From the NCBI GenBank assembly GCA_039208045.1, contig JBCCRH010000243.1, positions 1 to 9,156 of the forward strand: 9,156 nt of DNA, in the 5' to 3' direction. Of this stretch, positions 1 to 7,002 are shown piece after piece. The first letter of the stretch is position 1. Every line of letters begins with the position of its first letter. The translations under genes were made by a program, and so were the position numbers. The notes beneath the pieces were generated by a model. It did no database searches. It had not been told where the DNA came from and was given only the letters and a program-made list of their open reading frames with translations. This stretch comes from JBCCRH01 sp039208045 (GTDB taxonomy: Bacteria > Bacteroidota > Bacteroidia > Chitinophagales > Saprospiraceae).

Positions 1-1
1 A

Positions 2-1603
2 ATATCAAGTGATTTTGAAATGCTCCCCACTGAGGCGAAGCATCTTCTATATGGCTCAGATGCAAAACTAGTTGAAACAGAATATCAGAAAATTAAGGGT
101 TATTTTAAATTTCTTGTTCCATTAGCAATACAAAATATTTTTATTTCAAACGATTGGAAAGCTCTCAAAGAGAAGGCGCTAGCAAAAAGACGTGATCTGA
201 GTCTATCTAAAAAACCTACAACCTATACAGAGTTAGGAGAATGGATTAAGGAATTAGATAATTTTTTAAATATACCCAGGAGCAAAGAAATAGCAGACCA
301 ACTGTTGAAGTTATTTTCCAAGGAAAATAGAGTGAGGAGCGACGCTATTTCTACTATCAGGAAAACCAGAATGCGTATAGCTGGCCCAATCCTAATTGAA
401 GTATTAAATTGGGAGGATCAATCAGATTTTATGAAGCTAGGTATTGAAACGTTCCAGTTTATTCCTTCAGCAGCTGGCCAAAACCTCTTACTTGACTTTC
501 TAATAAATCGACCGGAAAAAGCAAAAGTGAGGTGGATATTTTCCGGTTTATGGAAATCTGTTGTAGACCCCAATCATCTATTTATCATCTTAGATTTCTA
601 CCGAATACATAAGGCAAAGATAAAAGAGGAAGGCGCTTATTGTGGTTTCATCACATCAATAAGTAATTTCCCTGACTATGAAGAAGTGCAACAGTTACTT
701 TGGGAGAGCATTGATTCAGATAATTTCTATGCCGCAAAAACAGCAATCGGTGCACTAGAAAGTAATAATACGTCTAAAGAAAAAATAGCCCTTTTTCTGA
801 AGAAACATATCGCAAAAAGAACATCTTATGAGCACGTTGCAATTGCTTTAGATACCTACAGCCAGTTCTTCTATAAAGATTCATCCTTTGATAATCATTT
901 ATTGCCTTCTGTAGATGAAATTATTGCCCTCATCATTTGGGCCAGAACTGATAATACACTGTTCAGTCCAAGAGGCAATAAAACAAGTTTATCCTTTGCA
1001 GGAAAACTTTTGAAAAACAGGATAAATACAGAACAAATACAAATTCTCCTTAAGCTAGCAAAAGGTGAGCAAGAGCACCTAGCAGTAGATGCATTAGAAT
1101 GTTTTAGACTTATTGAAGATGGGAATATCTTGCCCAATATATTAGAATTAGCATGTGCTGATCAGAAACCTAGAGTATTCGAGGCGGCAGTAGAAACGCT
1201 ATGCAGCCTTGCTTGCTTATCGGATGAGACCTATATGGAGATAGTAATCCATCAATTTCTTATGCTTTTACAATTTCCAGATGGGGTGGTGAAAAAGGCT
1301 CTGCTAATAAAAAAATTAGGCGTCATATCGAAGAGGAAGAATTATCAAAAAGTTTACGATTGCCTTTTACTTGAACTTAATACTACAGATGATACCTACT
1401 ATACAGCTAGTATTCTGCATGCATTACGCTCATTCGTAAGCTACCCATCTGTTGACGCAGTATTTAAATCATATAAGAGAAGAACAGATTGGAGTATAAA
1501 AAATGCACTAGACCGGTTCTACCGAACTAAGAAAGTATATGAGCAGAACAAAGAGAAAAAATTTATAAAAAAAAGGAATAGCGATTGGGAATGGTACGAA
1601 TAA
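2..1603 (+). CDS. HEAT-like helical-repeat protein, probably 5'-truncated by window edge
   Basis: No named family is recognised with certainty. The frame is open from the left edge through the first ATG (position 20) to a TAA at 1601-1603. The gene may therefore start outside the window; from that ATG it would be 527 residues. It is almost entirely alpha-helical. Short amphipathic helix pairs of HEAT/ARM character are visible around residues 91-165 (for example RSDAISTIRK followed by AGPILIEVLN) and again around 340-480 (HLAVDALECFRLI, VFEAAVETLCSLA). The C-terminus is basic (KEKKFIKKR). There is no signal peptide or membrane helix, so it is probably cytoplasmic. Such solenoids usually bind proteins or nucleic acids. 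It is followed closely, on the same strand, by a second HEAT-like gene, a MoxR ATPase and a metallopeptidase-like/VWA gene, which suggests an adaptor or client-recognition role (inference). Its DNA is much more AT-rich than the ATPase gene. Being a gene is near certain; the function is not. Confidence 0.8.
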   Translation: MSSDFEMLPTEAKHLLYGSDAKLVETEYQKIKGYFKFLVPLAIQNIFISNDWKALKEKALAKRRDLSLSKKPTTYTELGEWIKELDNFLNIPRSKEIADQLLKLFSKENRVRSDAISTIRKTRMRIAGPILIEVLNWEDQSDFMKLGIETFQFIPSAAGQNLLLDFLINRPEKAKVRWIFSGLWKSVVDPNHLFIILDFYRIHKAKIKEEGAYCGFITSISNFPDYEEVQQLLWESIDSDNFYAAKTAIGALESNNTSKEKIALFLKKHIAKRTSYEHVAIALDTYSQFFYKDSSFDNHLLPSVDEIIALIIWARTDNTLFSPRGNKTSLSFAGKLLKNRINTEQIQILLKLAKGEQEHLAVDALECFRLIEDGNILPNILELACADQKPRVFEAAVETLCSLACLSDETYMEIVIHQFLMLLQFPDGVVKKALLIKKLGVISKRKNYQKVYDCLLLELNTTDDTYYTASILHALRSFVSYPSVDAVFKSYKRRTDWSIKNALDRFYRTKKVYEQNKEKKFIKKRNSDWEWYE

Positions 1604-1642
1604 AAACATTGTTATCTCTGGCGTTCATGCAAAACCCAAAAA

Positions 1643-2437
1643 ATGCAGAAGAGATTGGAAAAGCTATTAATAATCGAGCTTTCGGTTAAGCTTACATTAC
1701 AGGAAATAGACTTGGAATTCGACGTATCTTTATCGCCATGGGGCGAAGTTGTAAAGGCCTCAAGTCCATTACAGAAGTTACCACTTTACTCGTTAAAGCT
1801 AATGTATGGGGATAAACACTCCGATCTCCAAAGTTTAATAGATAATGCTCCAACTTTGCTTAGCTACCTATGCCCGCTAGCCGCTCTTGGGTATTACAAT
1901 TTCAAAGATGGAGAAATAATTAAAACCGAGACAAAAAAAATTAGAATTCAATCGGGTCTCATGTCAACTCACCCAACCTCATTTACGGATAGAAAATCCT
2001 GGATTAAGAAAATTGCTAAAGCTAGCGGTAATTATTCACAAAAAGTTAACCTCGAAAGCCTTTCAATGCTAATTGCAAATAATCCAGAGGAAAGAGCGTT
2101 CGCACTTAGACAAATAGCGATTACTGAGTTTGCACTTGCTACTCCAGTTTTAGCTGTTTTATTAAAAATTGAGCAATCGGGAGATGTAAAGCATCTAATA
2201 TATAAAGCACTTGGTTTTATAGATACCCGTGCTTCTCGAAACTTACTAAAGGAAGCAAAGCTGAAACAAACAGAATCACAATTTAACGCTACATTAGACT
2301 TTGCCTTATCACAAAGAAAAGTAAGGCGCAAAATGGCGTTTCAAGATTTTTGGGCAATGAGAGTACCTGATGAAACAAGAATATTTTTAATTTTAAAAGC
2401 CATGCTCTTCTGGTTCGTTATGAGGGGATGTGGATAA
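1643..2437 (+). CDS. Small HEAT-like repeat protein upstream of the MoxR ATPase
   Basis: This 264-residue protein has no certain family assignment. The N-terminal half (residues 1-130) is a mixed region without an evident motif. Residues about 145-210 form HEAT-like helix pairs (PEERAFALRQIAI, ATPVLAVLLKIE, DVKHLIYKALGFID, ASRNLLKEA). The C-terminal tail (about 245-260) is unusually rich in F, M and W and might pack as a hydrophobic helix. The start is uncertain. A second ATG at 1591, overlapping the stop of the preceding gene, opens a different frame that reads protein-like for 32 codons before a TAA at 1687-1689. The 264-residue gene could therefore have lost its original N-terminus through a frameshift near 1680. 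The stop is 14 nt before the preferred ATPase start and overlaps an alternative one by 10 nt, which implies co-transcription. It shares the AT-rich composition and solenoid character of the gene upstream, so the two may act together or descend from one ancestor. Confidence 0.7.
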   Translation: MQKRLEKLLIIELSVKLTLQEIDLEFDVSLSPWGEVVKASSPLQKLPLYSLKLMYGDKHSDLQSLIDNAPTLLSYLCPLAALGYYNFKDGEIIKTETKKIRIQSGLMSTHPTSFTDRKSWIKKIAKASGNYSQKVNLESLSMLIANNPEERAFALRQIAITEFALATPVLAVLLKIEQSGDVKHLIYKALGFIDTRASRNLLKEAKLKQTESQFNATLDFALSQRKVRRKMAFQDFWAMRVPDETRIFLILKAMLFWFVMRGCG

Positions 2438-2451
2438 ATAGTATCAGCAAC

Positions 2452-3642
2452 ATGACTAACTACCCCAAAGGCGCACAAGCTCTACTCATCGCTATGCAAA
2501 CCCCAGCCCCCAAGGGCTACCTAGGTATCCCTACCCTGATCTGGGGACGCCCGGGCGTCGGTAAATCCAGTTTTCTAGAAGCGCTGGAACGGCCAGACTT
2601 TCCCGTACTTACCCTGATTGCTTCTATCCATGACCCCACCGATTTCTCCGGCTTGCCTGTTTTCCAAGAAGGTAAGGTACAATATGCAGTACCCGAATGG
2701 GTCAATCTCTTTCAAGAAAGGGAAGATGGACTATTGCTGCTCGATGAGCTAACAACGGCTCCTCCTGCTGTACAAGCTGCGTTGCTTCGGGTAGTACTCG
2801 AACGGAAAGTAGGTTTTCATGAGCTTCCACAAAAAGTACGGATTGTTGCAGCGGCTAATCCTACCGATTTTATGACAGGGGGCTGGGATTTAAGTCCACC
2901 TTTGCGCAATCGATTTGTTCATATTGAGTGGGATTTACCAACAGGGACTTATCTTCAAGCACTGGAGGAAGGTTTTCCAGAAGCCACATTGCCACAAATC
3001 GATGCTAAGATACACGCTGAATTGGTAGAGCAGTGGAAACTACGGATTGCTGCCTTCCTTAAACTATCGCCAGATTTGCTGTATACGATGCCAGACAGCG
3101 ATCCTCTGGCCTTTGCAAGTCCAAGATCTTGGGAATTTGCTGCTGCCCTACTAGCTGCTTGCGACTATTTGGGCTTAGCCCCGACTAATGAGAAAGGGGG
3201 CGACCCTGTCAGCGCAGCATTGGTGCGCGGATGTATTGGACAAGGCCCCACTTTGCCCTTCTTTGAATTCCTGACCAACCTGAATCTTCCTGATCCTACC
3301 GCTGTACTTGAAGGACGAGATAAAGTGCATCTCCACCAACTCAATGACAGCGAAGTCTATGTATTCTTTAATGCGCTAAATGGCCAGCTGCAGCAAGCCT
3401 TTGAATCAGAAGATTTTTATAAAATGGCCATAGTCTATTTCGAGTTGGTGCAAGAGGTCTTTGATGATGGGCGAAGGGATCTCATTTATGTAGCATTGAA
3501 GCGGATCAGCAAGGCTGGATTGCTGCTTAAAGCACTCAGCAGTGCCACAAAAGCAAGAGCTTCTAAAGAGGTACTTTTTTATATAAATAAGCTCTTCCAA
3601 GACGAAGGTTTAAAAGAATTTATTGATGTCTTCGAACGATAG
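2452..3642 (+). CDS. MoxR-family AAA+ ATPase
   Basis: This is an ATP-driven remodelling ATPase of the MoxR/AAA_5 class, cytoplasmic, 396 residues from the chosen ATG. The visible motifs are Walker A GRPGVGKS (about 32-39), Walker B LLLLDE (94-99), a sensor-1 segment AAANP (133-137) with Asn136, arginines in PPLRNRF (R152, R154) as arginine-finger candidates, and SPRSWE (223-228) in the usual sensor-2 position. A helical C-terminal region of about 160 residues follows. An in-frame ATG at 2428 would add eight residues and overlap the upstream gene by 10 nt; 2452 was preferred because the core homology begins right after it, but either is possible. MoxR proteins typically pair with VWA proteins (RavA-ViaA, CbbQ-CbbO, NorQ-NorD) to activate or mature target proteins. 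Here the partner gene follows directly and overlaps the end of this gene by 17 nt. Base composition is clearly more GC-rich than in the two upstream genes. Confidence 0.93.
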   Translation: MTNYPKGAQALLIAMQTPAPKGYLGIPTLIWGRPGVGKSSFLEALERPDFPVLTLIASIHDPTDFSGLPVFQEGKVQYAVPEWVNLFQEREDGLLLLDELTTAPPAVQAALLRVVLERKVGFHELPQKVRIVAAANPTDFMTGGWDLSPPLRNRFVHIEWDLPTGTYLQALEEGFPEATLPQIDAKIHAELVEQWKLRIAAFLKLSPDLLYTMPDSDPLAFASPRSWEFAAALLAACDYLGLAPTNEKGGDPVSAALVRGCIGQGPTLPFFEFLTNLNLPDPTAVLEGRDKVHLHQLNDSEVYVFFNALNGQLQQAFESEDFYKMAIVYFELVQEVFDDGRRDLIYVALKRISKAGLLLKALSSATKARASKEVLFYINKLFQDEGLKEFIDVFER

Positions 3643-4864
3643 TAATCCTAAAGAGATAAAAGCGCTATTGCGTTTTGCAAGAGCTTACTGTGCAGAGCAA
3701 TTGCCGTGGTTCTCCCCTGCCCTATTTAGATGTAAGATTCATTTATCGGAGCAGATAGTTGTCGCAGCTATTGACTACCATTTCAATATTTATTTTAACC
3801 CCAAAGCAATAGCTACTATTGACATTTCCTCTTCGAATCGTATGGATGCGCTGTCCCAGATCGGTTTCCTATGGATACATGAGATATCGCATGTGCTACG
3901 TGATCACAGCACGCGCGCCAAAGAGCTTAACGCTGCTGCTGAAAGTTGGAATATAGCTGCTGACTTAGAAATCAATGATGGGCAATGGAGTGGCCTCAAA
4001 ATGCCAGAAGCTTTTCCAGGTCTACACCCCAGGAAATATGGATTGCCTACCGGACAGCTATCTGAATATTACTACAAGTGGCTAAAGAAGCATGCGGATA
4101 GAATAGACCGCTCTATTGATGAGGGAAGTGGGGTGCATGGAAAAATTAGACCTTGGGAACTAGAACAGAAAGATGAAGTACAACAGCTAGGAGTCACCGA
4201 AATTGATTTGGTGAGAAAAAGTGTCGCGCAAGCTATAAGTGAAGCCAATATTGGTACTATTCCTGGTAGCTGGAAAAAATGGGCGATTAAAGTAATCCGT
4301 TCAAAAGTAGACTGGCGAAAAAAGCTAAGCCATCGACTCAAACGCTCTATTGCTATTGGCTTGGGCCAAAAGCTGGACTACTCCTTTCGACGGCCTAATC
4401 GACGGCAAGCAGTCTACTATACTATTCTAGCCCCTACTTTGAGCGGCAAATTACAAGCTAATATTGCATGCGTAGTGGATACTTCAGGTTCCATGCAAGC
4501 AGTGCACTTAAACCAAGCTCTAGCAGAAATAAAAGCTATTCTTCAGGCCTTCAACTCCCCCATTACCATCATTCCTTGTGATACAAGAGCACATAAAGCT
4601 AGCCAGATTAGTTTTGAGCAGGAGTTATTTAGTTTGAAAAAATTACCCGGTGGTGGCGGCACAGATATGCGTGTAGGTATCGATGCTGCCATGCAGCTAG
4701 ACCCCCTGCCTGACACCATTTTGGTACTAACAGATGGGTACACTCCTTACCCGATGCAGGTGTACTCTATTCCGATTATATTTGCATTACTCGGAAAAGC
4801 AGCTCCGATACCACCTAACCCGCCCTGGCGGGCAGATACCTATGTGCACATTGAATTGATATAG
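3626..4864 (+). CDS. DUF2201-type protein: zincin-like metallopeptidase domain fused to VWA domain
   Basis: This 412-residue cytoplasmic protein is the probable partner of the MoxR ATPase. The N-terminal domain carries HEISH (85-89), the HExxH zinc-binding and catalytic signature. It is followed by WNIAADLEIND (108-118), whose acidic and Asn residues are typical of the DUF2201 N-terminal putative metallopeptidase family. A basic linker (about 217-260) precedes a C-terminal VWA domain with a complete-looking MIDAS: DTSGS (285-289), the Thr of GGGGTD (T346) and the Asp of LTDG (D370). By family knowledge, VWA domains of this kind bind Mg2+ and mediate contact with the AAA+ ring or with clients. 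The retained HExxH makes proteolysis plausible but unproven. The ATG at 3626 is chosen over an adjacent TTG at 3623; the start lies inside the ATPase gene, which favours translational coupling. The 3' end is 7 nt from a convergent gene. Confidence 0.93.
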   Translation: MSSNDSNPKEIKALLRFARAYCAEQLPWFSPALFRCKIHLSEQIVVAAIDYHFNIYFNPKAIATIDISSSNRMDALSQIGFLWIHEISHVLRDHSTRAKELNAAAESWNIAADLEINDGQWSGLKMPEAFPGLHPRKYGLPTGQLSEYYYKWLKKHADRIDRSIDEGSGVHGKIRPWELEQKDEVQQLGVTEIDLVRKSVAQAISEANIGTIPGSWKKWAIKVIRSKVDWRKKLSHRLKRSIAIGLGQKLDYSFRRPNRRQAVYYTILAPTLSGKLQANIACVVDTSGSMQAVHLNQALAEIKAILQAFNSPITIIPCDTRAHKASQISFEQELFSLKKLPGGGGTDMRVGIDAAMQLDPLPDTILVLTDGYTPYPMQVYSIPIIFALLGKAAPIPPNPPWRADTYVHIELI

Positions 4865-4871
4865 CTAGATA

Positions 4872-5102
4872 TCATTCCTCCTCATCCGACCACTTAACCT
4901 GAAACTCGATTTCTTCCTGCCCATCTTCCCGCTCGTGCTCAATGTTGAATATCGCACGCTTTGGTACATAGATGCGCTCGCCTGCAATCTGAATTTCAAA
5001 GCGCTCATCATTTTCAATAGCATCTGCCAGTCGACGCAGCTTAGCTACAAATTCAGATTTGGAGTAGGTCTTTTCAATATCTCTGTCTTCTTTATTTGCC
5101 AT
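4872..5102 (-). CDS. amphi-Trp domain-containing protein
   Basis: This is a small acidic protein of 76 residues on the minus strand. An N-terminal helix (KSEFVAKLRRLADAIEND, about 16-33) is followed by strands FEIQIAGERIYVPKRA (35-50) and EEIEFQVKW (63-71). The IQIAGERIYVP block and the closing FQVKW match the amphi-Trp domain, a small family named for its amphipathic alternating strand that ends in tryptophan. The biochemical role of the family is not established, so none is assigned. There is no signal peptide, so it is likely cytoplasmic. The ATG at 5100-5102 gives the full domain with a short leader. It lies 78 nt downstream of the delta-60 gene on the same strand and could be co-transcribed with it, although nothing links them functionally. 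It converges on the VWA gene across 7 nt. The family call is confident. Confidence 0.88.
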   Translation of the reverse strand: MANKEDRDIEKTYSKSEFVAKLRRLADAIENDERFEIQIAGERIYVPKRAIFNIEHEREDGQEEIEFQVKWSDEEE

Positions 5103-5180
5103 GAGGATTCAATTTTAAACGAGTTAAGATAGATTTCCTAATATCGACAAATAGCTATACAATAAGTTCTCACCTCCTCA

Positions 5181-6752
5181 CTATTCTTTAACAAAAGTCT
5201 TCGCCACCATCCCCTTTTCCGTTTTCGCCACAACCGTATAAACACCAGCCGGAAGCTCCCGAGTTGAAATCGACAAGCGATCCGTAGCAATTGGATGACG
5301 CTGTAGTAATCGACCTTGCTCATCCATCAAAAGGAGCGTCGTCTCCCCTACTCTATTAGCGCTAATGGGGGCGCTCAGCTCCACATAGAGCATATCGGAA
5401 GTGGGATTAGGGAACAAATGTATGCTTGCATCTGTGTCATCTACTAGGTTGGAGGTATTGGTAACCGCATTGCCAAAGTACCGCATCACCAATACATCCC
5501 AGTCGGCATCCGCATCGGCTCTGGTGTAGCCTGCCTGTACGATCTTTCCATCTTCCTGTAAGGTAATAGACCGGGCGACATCATTTACTTGGGTGTCCAT
5601 GAGAATTTTGCCATCTACCCCAAAGCTGGTATCCAATTGCCCGTTCGCGGTACATTTTGCAGCAGCAAAATCATTCACGCCTGGTTCGTAGGAAACGCCG
5701 CCGCCCAAAAGGTAGCCCCCATCAGGCATCTGGATAACATCACTAACTCGATCATCTTCACTGACAAAGTCGACCTTAAATCGTCCGCCTTCCCCAAATT
5801 GGCTATCTAGTATGCCTGATTGGTTAAATTGGAGCAAGGTAAAGTCGTAACCTGTATCGCCGTCAGAGCTAGTGCCACTCACCAGTATTTTATCACCGAA
5901 TGAATAAACTTTTGTCCCGAAATCAAGGCCTTCTCCATAGTCAACTAGCACGATGCCATTATCGCCAAAAGAAGTATCAAGATTACCAGAGCTACTATAT
6001 CTAAGCACGGTAAAATCGCCAAATCCGCCTCCTTCATTATACCAGGTCGTTCCGACATGCAATATTTTACCATCTGGCTGCAAGGCGATCCCTTCGGGAT
6101 AATCTCCAAAAGTAAGGTCAAGGCGGCGAATACCACCAGCACCAAATCCTAGGTCTTTAGTTCCGTCGTCCATGAATCGCATGATGCAAAAATCCTGATT
6201 GTTATTTTCCTCTCGAATTTGTCCAGCAATGAGAATTCTACCGTTGGGCTGCACGAGTAGTGCATTGGCGTAGTCATCTGAATTGGTACCCGCTGGAAAA
6301 CTTAGTTTACCATCAGAAGAAAAAGAAGCGTCTAACGCTCCATCGGGCAGGAGCCTGGCAAGTGCAAAATCAAAGTCCTCACCATTACTGGCGTATCCTC
6401 CAATCAATATTTTTCCATCGTCGTATAGCTGCGTCATTCCTGCATAATCGTCTTGGCCTTCAAAGTCGATATATACTCTTCCGCCATCCCCAAAAGAGGC
6501 ATCCAGGCTACCATCTGAAGTATATCGAACAACCATAAAATCGATCGTTCCATTATTTTCGCCGTATCCTACCACTAGTATTCGTTGGTCGGGTAGGATG
6601 GTCACTACATCGCCGTAGTCATCTTGCTCATTAAAATCAGTGCGAGCTACGCCAGCGTCTGCAAAAGTTGGATCTAAAAAAGTCGTTTGTCCAATTGTTG
6701 CAATTGTTGCAGAAATACAAATAAGAAGAAGTAGAAGGATTCGTTTTGTCAT
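5181..6752 (-). CDS. Secreted delta-60 repeat protein with T9SS C-terminal sorting domain
   Basis: This predicted exported protein of 523 residues begins with a Sec signal peptide: basic MTKR, a leucine-rich core at residues 5-18, and likely cleavage near IGQ (20-22). Seven delta-60 repeats follow (about 25-428), each opening with a variant of LDxSFGxxG at residues 26, 83, 140, 199, 258, 315 and 373 and containing a DGKIL-like strand. Seven copies of 57-59 residues suggest a beta-propeller (inference). After a linker, residues about 444-523 form a Por-type sorting domain (HLFPNPTSD, then ELPAGVYTVVAKTEKGMVAKTFVKE near the end). This family domain directs type IX secretion across the outer membrane and, in many cases, surface anchoring. 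The ATG at 6750-6752 is chosen because the signal peptide starts there; a TTG at 6819-6821 would add 23 residues with no signal character. The substrate or partner is unknown. The gene diverges from the TRAP binding-protein gene. Confidence 0.93.
   Translation of the reverse strand: MTKRILLLLLICISATIATIGQTTFLDPTFADAGVARTDFNEQDDYGDVVTILPDQRILVVGYGENNGTIDFMVVRYTSDGSLDASFGDGGRVYIDFEGQDDYAGMTQLYDDGKILIGGYASNGEDFDFALARLLPDGALDASFSSDGKLSFPAGTNSDDYANALLVQPNGRILIAGQIREENNNQDFCIMRFMDDGTKDLGFGAGGIRRLDLTFGDYPEGIALQPDGKILHVGTTWYNEGGGFGDFTVLRYSSSGNLDTSFGDNGIVLVDYGEGLDFGTKVYSFGDKILVSGTSSDGDTGYDFTLLQFNQSGILDSQFGEGGRFKVDFVSEDDRVSDVIQMPDGGYLLGGGVSYEPGVNDFAAAKCTANGQLDTSFGVDGKILMDTQVNDVARSITLQEDGKIVQAGYTRADADADWDVLVMRYFGNAVTNTSNLVDDTDASIHLFPNPTSDMLYVELSAPISANRVGETTLLLMDEQGRLLQRHPIATDRLSISTRELPAGVYTVVAKTEKGMVAKTFVKE
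5469..6680 (-). repeat. Seven tandem delta-60 repeats (protein level)
   Basis: Within the secreted protein, units of 57-59 codons recur seven times, each with an LDxSFGxxG-type start, an acidic DDY-like site about 19 residues later, a DGKILVGG-like strand, and a DFxxxRY-like strand. The units are diverged at DNA level. The fourth unit has the most divergent opening (TKDLGFGAGG) and the third has FSSDG in place of FGxxG. Confidence 0.85.
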
Positions 6753-6875
6753 GATACTTAGCTTTTCTAAGGGAGAGTATCTAATAGCGTTAAATGCTGC
6801 CTCAGATCGAAGCTCGATCAATAGAACAATTTTACTATTTTAGTCCTACTCAAGTAAACGTAGTGTATGAAACGA

Positions 6876-6931
6876 GCATGATCTTATTTAATCATAATAT
6901 CACGCAGGGATATGATTAAATAAGATTATGC
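6876..6931. repeat. Long inverted repeat (hairpin or operator-like) in divergent intergenic region
   Basis: Arms 6876-6896 and 6911-6931 are complementary over 21 positions with a single G/T exception (6880/6927), separated by 14 nt (6897-6910). The perfect core of the left arm is ATCTTATTTAATCATA (6881-6896), matched by 6911-6926. The left outer end is GCAT (6876-6879), pairing with ATGC (6928-6931). No T-run follows on either strand, and the two flanking genes both read away from it, so a simple terminator for a neighbour is unlikely. It could be a regulator binding site, an RNA hairpin in the leader of the TRAP gene, or an interspersed palindromic element. The structure is seen directly; the role is not known. 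Confidence 0.7.
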
Positions 6932-6935
6932 GAGA

Positions 6936-6996
6936 GCGCAGCGGTTACATTATGTGCAGAAATTTTTCTGCATTGTTGGCTGCGCAGAAAAATTTT
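6936..6996 (+). promoter_or_regulatory. Leader with competing hairpins upstream of the TRAP binding-protein gene
   Basis: Three pairings are visible within 61 nt that ends 6 nt before the chosen ATG. They are GCGCAGC (6936-6942) with GCTGCGC (6979-6985), TGCAGAA (6955-6961) with TTCTGCA (6966-6972), and AAATTTTTCTGC (6960-6971) with GCAGAAAAATTT (6984-6995). The third excludes both of the others, because it uses part of each. Such alternative pairing is the hallmark of attenuator-type or translational control leaders, but no ligand-binding fold is recognised. It could equally be part of an interspersed repeat. The region also reads as an open in-frame extension of the gene, probably untranslated. 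Confidence 0.4.
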
Positions 6997-7002
6997 AAGC
7001 AT

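Noticed and set aside
4072..4341. 89-codon minus-strand open frame inside the VWA gene
   Set aside because: It is antisense to well-supported coding sequence, with Ser/Leu/Phe-rich composition typical of a shadow frame.
5103..5180. Terminator or promoter between the delta-60 and amphi-Trp genes
   Set aside because: Only a short ATAGCTAT palindrome is visible; there is no stem with a T-run and no good promoter match.
6753..6821. 23-residue extension of the delta-60 protein from a TTG start
   Set aside because: The signal peptide begins at the ATG at 6750-6752, and the extension has no signal character.
6755..6875. Bacteroidota-type promoter (TTG, then TAnnTTTG) for the divergent genes
   Set aside because: Only near matches such as TACGTTTA and TAAAATTG on the minus strand were found, without a convincing upstream TTG at proper spacing.
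6928..7002. 25-residue N-terminal extension of the TRAP binding protein from the ATG at 6928
   Set aside because: It would bury the export signal and is made of hairpin-forming sequence; 7003 places SRKDFF at the N-terminus as expected.
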